Part shown: positions 33,210 through 41,411 of the stretch, piece by piece
Layout: every line of letters starts with the position of its first letter
How positions within the stretch are numbered: the stretch's first letter is position 1
The notes under the pieces: model-generated
What the model saw: the letters and a program-made list of their open reading frames with translations, nothing else
Database searches by the model: none
Told to the model about the DNA's origin: nothing
DNA from: Coprothermobacter proteolyticus DSM 5265
Lineage (GTDB): Bacteria; Coprothermobacterota; Coprothermobacteria; Coprothermobacterales; Coprothermobacteraceae
Reading direction: 5' to 3'
NCBI RefSeq assembly: GCF_000020945.1
Contig: NC_011295.1
Location: 248,001-312,000, forward strand
DNA: 64,000 nt
Position numbers and translations under genes: made by a program

Positions 33210-35269
33210 TCAGTATGGACGATATGAACGAGTACCTTCCCATCTTTCTTCAGGAAAGCTACGACTATATAAATTTGTTGAATAACAACTTGGTTTTATT
33301 GGAGCAAGATCCCAGTAATAAACAAGCGTTAGCAGAAGTTTTTAGGGCTGCTCATACACTCAAAGGTATGTCTGCTACAATGGGTTTCCAATTCTTGGCT
33401 GATGCGGCACATGAATTAGAAAGTGCTCTACAAATTTACCGTGATACACACGAACCTGTGGATGAGAAAGCTATTGAGCTTGGCTTTCGAGTTCTCGACT
33501 ATATGGAGAACCAAATGAAAAGAATCGAGGCTAACGAGTCACTTGAGCCGTTTCACGTTACTTCCTCAAATGAGGTAAACGAGAAGGGAAAAAAAGAAAC
33601 TACCCTTGAGGTTACGTCTAGCTTTGCCTTAGGTGCTTTTGAGGAAGAGGTTGTTCGCGCAGCGTTGGAGCAAGGGCAAAAGGCAGCCATCTTAGAAATC
33701 AATTTAGAACAAGGTGTTTTGATGAAGGGTGTCAGAGCTTTCATGGTATTCAAAGCCATTGAGGATTCTGGTTTTGAAGCTATAAGTTCTCAGCCCGATG
33801 CAGAAAGTCTTGAAAAAGAAGAGTTCGATCTAGAGTTTAGAGTGCTCGTGGTGGGTAGCGGAGATCTTGACAGCTTAAGGAACAAAATTCTTCGCATTGC
33901 TGAAGTAGCTTCTGTGGATGTAATTGAGATCGGTCTCAACGAACAAGCATTTCCCAGTAGTAGCAATGAGCTACGCGAACAAACTTCAACCAAGCAGTCC
34001 GATAGCGGAGAAGGGACAAAAAACCCGAACTCTTCAGACAGCTTGGCTCAAGCCTATGCGGCCAGCGCTGCAGCAACAGCAGAAGAAGTTGACCAGCAAC
34101 AACAGAAAAAGCCCATAAAGAACTATATCAGGGTGCCTGAAGAACATGTTAATAATCTCATGTCTGCTATTTCTGAACTGGTACTTGAAAAAGCTGAGCT
34201 GGAACTAGCCATAAAAACGGGAAACGAGGAAGCTCTATGGTCACTGTATGAACGCTTGAGCCGTTCTATTAATTTGGCGCAAGGCGAAATCACGGCGCTA
34301 CGTATGACTCCTTTGTCTTTTGTATTTGAGCGTTTCCCAAGGATGGTGCGTGATCTTTCCAGAGATTTACAAAAACAGGTTAGGTTCATTATGGAGGGTG
34401 GGGACACTGAAATAGACAGAACAATAATCGATCGACTGGGTGACCCGTTAGTGCACCTATTAAGAAATGCAGTAGACCATGGTATTGAAAGACCTGAAGA
34501 TAGAATAAAGGCTGGCAAGGATCCAACGGGAACTGTTAGATTAAAAGCCTATCATGAAGGCAACAACGTTTACATAGTAGTGGAAGATGATGGTGCAGGG
34601 ATTGATACTGCGAAGGTTCTTGCAAAAGCTGTGGAGCGTGGTTTGGTAACTTCAGATCAGGCATCTTTTCTTTCTCAAGAAGAAATATTTAGTTTCTTAT
34701 TCTTACCTGGTTTTTCTACGTCGGATACTGTTTCAGAAATATCAGGGCGTGGCGTGGGTATGGATGTTCTAAAAAACACTGTGGAAGAGTTAGGAGGAAC
34801 TGTACAAGTGCGCTCAGTTCTCGGTAAGGGGACCACAGTAATTATGCGCTTACCTCTGACCATGGCTATCATTAGTGCTCTGCTCGTAAAGGTGAATGGA
34901 TTGATCTTTGCACTGCCTCTTTCGGTGGTCGAGGAGATTAGCAATGATGTTGAAGCTGTTAAAGAAACACCGCAAGGGAATGTGCTTTTGCTCAGAGGTG
35001 AGCTTTTGCCTGTGTATTCTGTGGCAGGTTTGCTGAATTTACCTGATAATGGACAGAATAACCATATTGTGGTCATAAGGAATGGTCAGAAAAAAGCTGC
35101 ACTCTTAGTGGCTGAAACAGTTGGCAAACAGGAAATCGTTATAAAACCTTTGAAATCGAGGTTTGTACCACGCTACGTTGATGGTGCTACCTTGTTGGGC
35201 GACGGAACAATAGGTTTAGTTGTAAACACATCCATGTTATTGGAGGGCCACAATAATGTCAAAAGATGA
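33206..35269 (+). CDS. cheA: Chemotaxis histidine kinase CheA
   Basis: A 687-residue kinase with all five domains. P1 (about 1-105) has the phosphorylated His50 in RAAHTLKGMSATMG. A P2-like CheY/CheB-docking domain spans about 140-240, then a Gln/Ser-rich linker. P3 dimerises (about 300-370). P4 has the N-box HLLRNAVDHGIE, G1 DDGAGID and G2 GRGVGMDVLKN. P5, CheW-like, ends the protein (PLTMAIISALLV, VYSVAGLLNL). GTG 33206 overlaps the cheW stop; ATG 33215 would move the His to 47. It phosphorylates CheY; it overlaps cheC by 14 bp. Confidence 0.96.
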   Translation: MISMDDMNEYLPIFLQESYDYINLLNNNLVLLEQDPSNKQALAEVFRAAHTLKGMSATMGFQFLADAAHELESALQIYRDTHEPVDEKAIELGFRVLDYMENQMKRIEANESLEPFHVTSSNEVNEKGKKETTLEVTSSFALGAFEEEVVRAALEQGQKAAILEINLEQGVLMKGVRAFMVFKAIEDSGFEAISSQPDAESLEKEEFDLEFRVLVVGSGDLDSLRNKILRIAEVASVDVIEIGLNEQAFPSSSNELREQTSTKQSDSGEGTKNPNSSDSLAQAYAASAAATAEEVDQQQQKKPIKNYIRVPEEHVNNLMSAISELVLEKAELELAIKTGNEEALWSLYERLSRSINLAQGEITALRMTPLSFVFERFPRMVRDLSRDLQKQVRFIMEGGDTEIDRTIIDRLGDPLVHLLRNAVDHGIERPEDRIKAGKDPTGTVRLKAYHEGNNVYIVVEDDGAGIDTAKVLAKAVERGLVTSDQASFLSQEEIFSFLFLPGFSTSDTVSEISGRGVGMDVLKNTVEELGGTVQVRSVLGKGTTVIMRLPLTMAIISALLVKVNGLIFALPLSVVEEISNDVEAVKETPQGNVLLLRGELLPVYSVAGLLNLPDNGQNNHIVVIRNGQKKAALLVAETVGKQEIVIKPLKSRFVPRYVDGATLLGDGTIGLVVNTSMLLEGHNNVKR

Positions 35270-35858
35270 CTTGTCAAATCCAGTAATACTTGATGTCTTG
35301 AAGGAACTAGCTAATATTGGTACCGGTCACGCTGTTACAGCTTTGTCTTCCATGATTGGCAAGTTTGTTGGGATAACGGTCCCAGAGGTCTATTTGGAAA
35401 GCCTTGGGAAGGTAGCCAATATACTCGGTGATCCTGAAGAAGAAGTAGCAGCAGTTTATGTGGGCTATCATGGTGAGCTCGATGGAGGTGCCATGGTCAT
35501 ATTTGATGCTAGTTCCACTCATGGTTTGTTTCAGGCACTTATGGGTTCTGATATGGACCTTTGTGATCCCATGGGTTTATCCATGATACAGGAAGTTGGG
35601 AATATTTTAGTAGGTTCTTTTGTTAGCGCTCTGGCAACTTTCTTTGGTAGCACCATTTTAGCAGAGCCACCTGGGGTTGCTGTGGATATGCTCGGTGCTG
35701 TGTTAAACGTTCTACTTGCTGAGGTGGGGCAACACGCAGATTATCTCATAGTTGCAAAGACTACCATTTCCATTGAAGACGTGAACATTAGGGGTTGGAT
35801 AGTGGACATCCCCACGCCAGAAAGTTTCAAGAGGATTACTGAAAAGCTCGGGTTATGA
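35256..35858 (+). CDS. cheC: CheY-P phosphatase CheC
   Basis: A 200-residue protein with both CheC active-site helices. The first reads DVLKELANIGTGHA (D-x3-E-x2-N), with the conserved Pro 23 residues after the Asn. The second reads SMIQEVGNILVG (S-x3-E-x2-N). CheC removes phosphate from CheY and is activated by CheD, which is encoded next with an ATGA overlap. Length is normal. Its pairing with cheD and not cheZ fits the Bacillus/Thermotoga type of chemotaxis. Confidence 0.95.
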   Translation: MSKDDLSNPVILDVLKELANIGTGHAVTALSSMIGKFVGITVPEVYLESLGKVANILGDPEEEVAAVYVGYHGELDGGAMVIFDASSTHGLFQALMGSDMDLCDPMGLSMIQEVGNILVGSFVSALATFFGSTILAEPPGVAVDMLGAVLNVLLAEVGQHADYLIVAKTTISIEDVNIRGWIVDIPTPESFKRITEKLGL

Positions 35859-36334
35859 CTAATATGTTGAATGTGGGCATTGGAGAGATAGCGGTTCTTG
35901 ACAAGCCTGGGAAGATTGGAGCAATTGGACTGGGTAGTTGTGTTGCTGTCGCCATGTACGATCCCATAGCCAAAGTAGGCGGCATGGTTCATGTTTTGCT
36001 ACCTGATTCTAGGGGACAAAAAACGGAACTGCCTGGTAAATTTGCTAATACGGGAGTTCCTTATTTACTGAAGCTCATGGAACAAAAAGGAGCCAGAAAA
36101 GACAGAATCATTGTGAAAATTGCTGGAGGAGCCTCTTTGATGAATGTTAGTGTGGGCAATTTTGGAGACATCGGTAAAAGAAATATCGAGGCTGTGAAAG
36201 AGCAGCTCAATGCTTTGGGACTCCGCTTGCAAGGTGAAGATACTGGTGGTAATGAGGGTCGTACGTTTATTCTGGATTTAGCCACGGGTACCTTTACTGT
36301 AAAAACGGCGCGCAGCGGTTTGCGCCAAATCTGA
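35855..36334 (+). CDS. cheD: Chemoreceptor glutamine deamidase CheD
   Basis: A 159-residue enzyme that deamidates receptor glutamines and binds CheC. The catalytic Cys is in GLGSCVAV and the His in GGMVHVLLPDS, followed by IVKIAGGASL and NIEAVKEQL, all family landmarks. Start ATG 35855 overlaps the cheC stop. No cheB or cheR is seen in this window. Confidence 0.95.
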   Translation: MTNMLNVGIGEIAVLDKPGKIGAIGLGSCVAVAMYDPIAKVGGMVHVLLPDSRGQKTELPGKFANTGVPYLLKLMEQKGARKDRIIVKIAGGASLMNVSVGNFGDIGKRNIEAVKEQLNALGLRLQGEDTGGNEGRTFILDLATGTFTVKTARSGLRQI

Positions 36335-36336
36335 TC

Positions 36337-36936
36337 ATGATGGTGGAAAAGGGATGGATTATAGCAGCTAGGAAAGGCGATGACAAAGCTCGCGAACAGG
36401 TACTTATGAGCTTACAAAGGGTCATAGAAAGGCAGGCATCTCAGCTTACCTATTACAACATTTCGTTGGAGTGGGATGACCTTCTGGCGGTAGGACTCAT
36501 AGCTGCAAATGAGTGCATTGATTTATATAACTTGGAAAGCGAAATTCCATTTGAGGCTTTTGCTTCAAAGGTAATAAGAAACAAAATGGTGGATTACCTG
36601 CGCACCACAGGCACATTTACTAAGAGCGATGTGGCAAAATACAAACAGGGGCAGCTCACCTTGAATAAGGAAGAACTTTCTTTGGAAGCGCTCATTGAGC
36701 AGGGTATTGAAGAAGTCGGAGAGCAAGGAATTATTCTGGAACTAGAAGAAGCTTTGAACCGTTTAGATTTACGGCATAAGCAGGTGTTACAGTTTAGATA
36801 TGTTGATAATCTCTCAGTCAAGGAGGTTGCCGATATATTGGGTGTCAGTCCTGGCAGAGTTTCTCAACTGGTGAATGAAGCTCTAGACCTGCTAAGGGAA
36901 GATATTGGTATAAAATTCAATAAAGGTGATAACTAA
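36337..36936 (+). CDS. fliA: Flagellar sigma-28 factor FliA, compact form
   Basis: A 199-residue sigma factor. Region 2 is at about 40-95 (SLEWDDLLAVGLIAANECIDLY, FEAFASKVIRNKMVDYLR) and region 4 at about 145-195 (LEEALNRLDLRHKQVLQFRY, helix-turn-helix LSVKEVADILGVSPGRVSQL). Only about 45 residues separate them, where FliA normally has about 100 including region 3, so this domain appears missing. FliA directs late flagellar and chemotaxis promoters; candidate sites occur before flgM, fliS and flagellin. Starts at ATG 36337 or 36340, both without a clear ribosome-binding site, so coupling to cheD is likely. Confidence 0.88.
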   Translation: MMVEKGWIIAARKGDDKAREQVLMSLQRVIERQASQLTYYNISLEWDDLLAVGLIAANECIDLYNLESEIPFEAFASKVIRNKMVDYLRTTGTFTKSDVAKYKQGQLTLNKEELSLEALIEQGIEEVGEQGIILELEEALNRLDLRHKQVLQFRYVDNLSVKEVADILGVSPGRVSQLVNEALDLLREDIGIKFNKGDN

Positions 36937-37619
36937 TGCTTAGAGGAATTTACAATGCTGTGTCGAGTAATCTCATGCTACTTAGGGCTCAGGATGTAAT
37001 TGAGGACAATTTGTTACACATTCAAACTCCAGGTTACAAGCAGAAAAACTTCGCCTTCACATTAACTGAGCAGCGTCCTATTGTAGGGCTTGGGAATGTA
37101 AGTTTCGGTGGCCTTCTAAGCTACCCATATGTGTCTATTGAGCAAGCATCTCTAGAAGAAACGGGACGTAATCTGGACTTGGCGGTCTCTGGTGGTTTCT
37201 TGGCTGTGGATGCAAATGGTCAACGCCTCTGGGCAAGTAGTTTAAGAATGCTTGTGGACGAGCAAGGTTATCTTGTAACTCCGGAGGGCTACCGAGTACT
37301 GGGAAAGAACGGCCCCATCAAATGGAATGAAAACTACAACGTGGATCAACAAGGTAACATTTTGTTGAACGATCAAATAGTAGACAGTTTTCTAATTTCT
37401 GACGTGAACGTTCAAGAAGTTGTGAACGATCGATACTTTGTAGGTGAGCAGCTTCAGTCAAATTTCCGTGTCTTTCAAACATATTTGGAGACAAGCAACG
37501 TGGATGAGATCGGTCAGGTAACCGCACTTATGACCATTTTGAGGCATTATCAATCCAATGTGAAAGTGGTTCAAGCAGAAGATGCCGCTTTAGCCAAGAT
37601 TATCAATATTATGGTGTGA
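36936..37619 (+). CDS. flgF: Flagellar rod/hook-family protein (FlgF/FlhO-like)
   Basis: A 227-residue extracellular rod protein of the FlgE/F/G family. The N-terminal helix has the pattern MLRGIYNAVSSNLMLLRAQDVIEDNLLHIQTPGYKQ (discontinuous match to ..NIANVNTxGYK), and LDLAVSGGFLAV, LVTPEGYRVLG follow. The C-terminal coiled-coil part is MTILRHYQSNVKVVQ. The ATG shares its A with the fliA stop (TAATG). Gene order sigma factor, then two rod genes resembles Bacillus flhO-flhP. Which of FlgF or FlgG it represents is uncertain. Confidence 0.82.
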   Translation: MLRGIYNAVSSNLMLLRAQDVIEDNLLHIQTPGYKQKNFAFTLTEQRPIVGLGNVSFGGLLSYPYVSIEQASLEETGRNLDLAVSGGFLAVDANGQRLWASSLRMLVDEQGYLVTPEGYRVLGKNGPIKWNENYNVDQQGNILLNDQIVDSFLISDVNVQEVVNDRYFVGEQLQSNFRVFQTYLETSNVDEIGQVTALMTILRHYQSNVKVVQAEDAALAKIINIMV

Positions 37620-37641
37620 GGCGTAATAAGGAGGTGCATAT

Positions 37642-38307
37642 ATGGTAGAGCTGTATGGAATAGCCAGGGCGGGCATGCGTCTCTCAGTGGGTTATCTCAA
37701 TGTGGCTGCGTTTAATATTTCTAATGTTAATACTGAAGCTTTTAAAGCCTTGGAGCCTGTTGAATCTTCTGGTAATGCTCATGAGTTTCCTGTGGCTAAT
37801 GGGAGAGCGAATATTGTTGATAATGCTTACCTTTTTACAGTAAATCGTGATAACATGGGCCCTCTGAGCAATACCTCAGGCTATGCTTTAACAAATCCAC
37901 AAGCCTACTTTGTAATAACCGACGGAACAAACAGATGGCTTACTAGAAAAGGCAACTTTGAGCTGGATCGGGATGGTAATGTCAGCTTACAAGGATTTTA
38001 CGTAATGAACAGAGATGGTGCAGTTGCTAAGGCTACGGATCTCTATTCTGGGAATCTTTTGCTTGTTGAGGCTGATACCTCTCAGTACGATAGAGATAGC
38101 ATTGGGTTCGTTTCTACAGGACAAGAACGTATCATAAACGTTGATGAAGCGGGGCTCACAGCAAACGCTTTAGAAATGTCTAACGTTGATCTTTCTGCGG
38201 AGATGGTCAAACTTATTGCTGCTCAAAGGGCTTATCAGTTCTCAGCAAAAGCGTTTCGCAACGCTGACGAGCTAATAGAAGCAAGCATAAACTTAAGAGG
38301 AGCCTAA
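37642..38307 (+). CDS. flgG: Flagellar rod protein (FlgG/FlhP-like)
   Basis: A 221-residue paralogue of the previous gene. N-terminal YLNVAAFNISNVNTEAFKA and C-terminal ALEMSNVDLSAEMVKLIAAQRAYQFSAKAFRNADELI are the two conserved ends of rod and hook proteins; the latter is the FlgG-type end. The strong AAGGAGGTG lies 7 nt before the ATG. It is slightly shorter than FlgG of enteric bacteria (260). Exported by the flagellar type III system. Confidence 0.85.
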   Translation: MVELYGIARAGMRLSVGYLNVAAFNISNVNTEAFKALEPVESSGNAHEFPVANGRANIVDNAYLFTVNRDNMGPLSNTSGYALTNPQAYFVITDGTNRWLTRKGNFELDRDGNVSLQGFYVMNRDGAVAKATDLYSGNLLLVEADTSQYDRDSIGFVSTGQERIINVDEAGLTANALEMSNVDLSAEMVKLIAAQRAYQFSAKAFRNADELIEASINLRGA

Positions 38308-38311
38308 GTGC

Positions 38312-39154
38312 ATGCCCATACCTTCTTTGGACCAGCTTATTGATCAAGTAGACAAAGTTTTACCAGTACCGTCTGTAGCTATGCAGGTGATCAAACTTTT
38401 GGATGTACCAGACAGTAGTGTAAAAGACGTAGCTGAAGTTCTTTCTCAAGATCAAGGGCTCACGGCAAATGTGCTGAAGCTTGCTAATTCAGCTTACTAT
38501 GGGATGCCTCGAAGGGTAACGTTACCTATGGAGGCAGTGGCTTTGCTGGGTTTTAAGACTGTTAGGAGTATTGTATGGTCTTCTGTCATGGAAGTTCTTT
38601 ACAGTAAACCGCTGGTGGGTTATAAACTGGAAAGCGGTATGTTGTGGGAACACTCATTGGCAGCAGCTGTAATAGGAAAGTATTTGGCTAAAACTTTTAA
38701 ACTTAGAGATCCTGAAAGTTTTTATGTTTCTGGTCTTCTCCATGACGTAGGCAAACTCATATTGAATATATATCTTCCCGTGGAATTTAGTAATATCATT
38801 GCTCTTGTAGAAGAAGGAAAGACTTTTGCTGAAGCGGAGAGAAAAATTCTTGGTTATGATCATGCCCAAGTAGGGGGTATCATTTGCGATAAGTGGCAAC
38901 TTCCTGAAGTCATAGTAGAAGGCGTTAAGTACCACCATACCCCCAAATTGGGTTCTCAAAGCAGTCATATAACCCATTTGGCTAATGCTATGGCCTTAAT
39001 GTTGGGACACGGGACAATGGGCGTGGCTACAATGGCTGCCAGTCTTGATGAAGAGATACTTTCTCTTTATGTGCCAAGCGAGGATCAATGGTTTGATCTT
39101 TTGGAAAAGGCAGAAGAACAAGTCATGTTAGCCTTGCATGCATCTAAATACTAA
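38312..39154 (+). CDS. HDOD-domain signalling protein
   Basis: A 280-residue protein with the HDOD landmarks LPVPSVAMQVIKLLDVP, LSQDQGLTANVLKLANSAYYG and AVALLGFKTVRSIVW. GLLHDVGKL keeps an HD pair, which many HDOD proteins have lost, and HH appears in KYHHTPKLG. HDOD proteins act in signalling and often in motility, but no general catalytic activity is established. It lies 4 bp after the flgG-like gene behind AGGAG, so it belongs to the cheW-fliA operon, and ends just at a sigma-28 promoter. Confidence 0.88.
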   Translation: MPIPSLDQLIDQVDKVLPVPSVAMQVIKLLDVPDSSVKDVAEVLSQDQGLTANVLKLANSAYYGMPRRVTLPMEAVALLGFKTVRSIVWSSVMEVLYSKPLVGYKLESGMLWEHSLAAAVIGKYLAKTFKLRDPESFYVSGLLHDVGKLILNIYLPVEFSNIIALVEEGKTFAEAERKILGYDHAQVGGIICDKWQLPEVIVEGVKYHHTPKLGSQSSHITHLANAMALMLGHGTMGVATMAASLDEEILSLYVPSEDQWFDLLEKAEEQVMLALHASKY

Positions 39155-39178
39155 AGAACAATGAGGTTTATCCGAATA
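39152..39178 (+). promoter_or_regulatory. Sigma-28 promoter of flgM
   Basis: TAAA (39152-39155), a 15-bp spacer, then TCCGAATA (39171-39178). This matches the sigma-28 consensus TAAA-N15-GCCGATAA at the core positions and is nearly identical to the flagellin promoter. The flgM ATG lies 21 bp downstream. The TAAA overlaps the end of the HDOD gene. Confidence 0.8.
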
Positions 39179-39199
39179 AACTGTTGGGTGATGTAAGCC

Positions 39200-39472
39200 A
39201 TGAGAATAGATGGTAGCGGATCAATAGATCCAAAACATGTGGAACTTGTAAAACGAGTCTCAGAGCGTTTCAAGTTAACTGATGCGCAAAGTGTGGAAAG
39301 AACAGATAAAAGAATGTCTGATATTGTGTTGGCAAGGGTCCTACAAAGCTTCAAAGAGAGTAGAGTCAATCACCTTGACGAGGTGCGTGAGCGCTCTAAA
39401 GATAATGCAGTGGACGTTGAAAGAATAGCACGCTCTTTGGTGGAAAAAACAAAAGAAGATGCAGAAGTCTGA
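39200..39472 (+). CDS. flgM: Anti-sigma-28 factor FlgM
   Basis: A 90-residue, highly charged, probably largely disordered protein. The start MRIDGSGSIDP is typical of Gram-positive FlgM. The C-terminal helices SDIVLARVLQSFKESRV and DVERIARSLVEKT correspond to the sigma-binding part. FlgM holds FliA inactive until the hook is complete and is then exported. A sigma-28 promoter directly upstream gives negative feedback. It overlaps the next gene by 14 bp. Confidence 0.85.
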   Translation: MRIDGSGSIDPKHVELVKRVSERFKLTDAQSVERTDKRMSDIVLARVLQSFKESRVNHLDEVRERSKDNAVDVERIARSLVEKTKEDAEV

Positions 39473-39782
39473 TGAATTAGAACTTGTGAAGAAAGCTCGT
39501 CTCCTGGCTGCGGAGCTCACAGCATCCTATGCTGCGCTTCGTTCTGAAAATGTAGAAAACACATCCGCTGAGCTCGAAGAAACGGTAAGAGCGTTGGCTG
39601 AGCGAATAGAGTCTTATGAAGGACAAGAGCTGCCAAAGGAACTTGTTGATGAAATCGTTGCCTTTGTTCACGATTTAGAGGGGCTGGTTGACCTAGGCCG
39701 TGAAGTGCTGGGGTTTTATGAGTCCTTGCTTTCGCCCTCTGTCCAGGTTTACGGCCCGTCAGGTAAGGTGAACAAGAAATGA
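39459..39782 (+). CDS. flgN: FlgN-like flagellar export chaperone
   Basis: A 107-residue, mostly helical protein between flgM and flgK, the normal place of flgN. The C-terminus SPSVQVYGPSGKVNKK recalls the YxxxGK end of FlgN, and a heptad-like helix spans about 20-90. FlgN binds FlgK and FlgL for export. Sequence similarity alone is weak, so the call leans on location and size. The start codon lies inside flgM and the stop overlaps flgK by ATGA. Confidence 0.68.
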   Translation: MQKSDELELVKKARLLAAELTASYAALRSENVENTSAELEETVRALAERIESYEGQELPKELVDEIVAFVHDLEGLVDLGREVLGFYESLLSPSVQVYGPSGKVNKK

Positions 39783-41401
39783 TCTGGTCCTTAGAAATAG
39801 CTAAACGTAGTCTTCAAGCTCAGATGCTTGCACTGGATGTCACTTCCCATAATATTGCCAACGTTAATACGCCCGGTTATAGCCGCCAAGAAGCGGTTTT
39901 TCGCCCAACGCAGCCCTATGGTATAGTCTCATGGCTGGGTACGATAAACCCCGGGCAGGTGGGTACAGGCGTTCAAATAAGCAGTATTCGGCGGCTTCGT
40001 AATGACTTCGTGGACATGAACTACCGGAATGTGACGTCGGAAAGTTCTTATTACAGTGTGAAGGATCAAGTATTTAGCATTTTGGAGAGCTCCATCAATG
40101 AGATAAAAGATTCGGGGCTTCAGAAGGCGCTGAGCGATTTTTTTGATGCATGGCATGAGGGTAGTGTAAGTCCTGAGGATCCCACAGTAAGGCGCATTAT
40201 TGTTGAACAAAGCCAAAACTTGATTGATGCTTTTAAATATGTGCAAAACCAACTGGTTTCCACACGTTCTGATGTGGACTTTCAAATAGTGAACTCTGTG
40301 GCACGTATTAATGACATAGGTAAAGAAATAGCAAAACTCAACGAGCAGATTTCCTTATCGACTTCTCAAGGACAACAGCCCAACGACCTTCTAGATCAGC
40401 GAGACAACCTATTGGATGAGCTTTCGCAGTACGTAAATATCCAGAAGGTTGCTTTGCCTACTGGTTCCGTGTCGGTCTTTATTGGTGGCCTATCTTTTGT
40501 AGATGATAGAACAGTAAATGAAATAAAAGCTATTGACAATGACCGCCTTATCGACAGCGGGGAAGGTTATAAATACACAGAAGGATTAGCTACTTACAGT
40601 GTGTTACCTGGCTTGATTCAAAATGATAAGTGGAATGAAAGCATTGCCTTAGGAACTGAAGATATCTACAATGGCCATGTATCCACCCTGTGGTTGACCA
40701 TGGGGAATTCATTGGTTCCTTTGGATGATAGACATTTAGCTGGTGGCAAGCTGAAGGGTTTAGTGGAAATGCGTGATGACGTAATCGCATATGGTGAGGA
40801 ACCCGGACGCGGACTGCTTGGGAAGATAAACGAGATGGCTTATTATTTCTTCGACAAGATAAACTTGATGCTCAAACAAGGAAAGGACCTTAATGGCGAT
40901 GCCTACAGTTCAAACTTCTTCAACTGGGATGTTAATGTAGTTCCTAAAAACATCATATCTGCAGTTGCATTGGATCCCACAGTAGTCAGTGACCCAACGA
41001 AGCTCCCTATTGGGGTTACTGGTTTGGCCGGCGATGGCTCTTTAGCTTTGCTCATTGCTCAAGAGCAGAACAATGCCCTTGAGACAGTTCCCGAGATTCT
41101 AAATTCGACGCTGTGGAATCCCAGTCTTCCCGGATTTCTTAAGGGGCAAAGCGTTGCTCAGAGTTGGCGGACACTAGTTGCTGAGTGGTCTGCAGATATT
41201 TCCCGTAATAGGGCTTTCATGGAAGGTACGAATAATGTGAAAAGCGAGCTAACACTTTTAAGGACTTCCGAGTCCGGCGTAAACCTCGATGAAGAGGCAG
41301 TCAACCTGATTCGTTTTCAAAAGGGTTATGCCATGTCTGCACGCATTGTTTCAGTGGTGGACGGCATGCTGGATCTCATCATAAATATGGGGGCACGGTA
41401 G
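39779..41401 (+). CDS. flgK: Hook-filament junction protein FlgK (HAP1)
   Basis: A 540-residue exported protein. The N-terminal MLALDVTSHNIANVNTPGYSRQEA and the C-terminal SGVNLDEEAVNLIRFQKGYAMSARIVSVVDGMLD are the conserved ends, forming the coiled core that joins hook and filament. LNEQISLSTSQGQQPNDLLDQRDNLLDELS is typical of FlgK. Starts at ATG 39779 within the overlap with the FlgN-like gene. Expressed probably from the flgM sigma-28 promoter. Confidence 0.95.
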   Translation: MIWSLEIAKRSLQAQMLALDVTSHNIANVNTPGYSRQEAVFRPTQPYGIVSWLGTINPGQVGTGVQISSIRRLRNDFVDMNYRNVTSESSYYSVKDQVFSILESSINEIKDSGLQKALSDFFDAWHEGSVSPEDPTVRRIIVEQSQNLIDAFKYVQNQLVSTRSDVDFQIVNSVARINDIGKEIAKLNEQISLSTSQGQQPNDLLDQRDNLLDELSQYVNIQKVALPTGSVSVFIGGLSFVDDRTVNEIKAIDNDRLIDSGEGYKYTEGLATYSVLPGLIQNDKWNESIALGTEDIYNGHVSTLWLTMGNSLVPLDDRHLAGGKLKGLVEMRDDVIAYGEEPGRGLLGKINEMAYYFFDKINLMLKQGKDLNGDAYSSNFFNWDVNVVPKNIISAVALDPTVVSDPTKLPIGVTGLAGDGSLALLIAQEQNNALETVPEILNSTLWNPSLPGFLKGQSVAQSWRTLVAEWSADISRNRAFMEGTNNVKSELTLLRTSESGVNLDEEAVNLIRFQKGYAMSARIVSVVDGMLDLIINMGAR

Positions 41402-41411
41402 GTGATATTAA

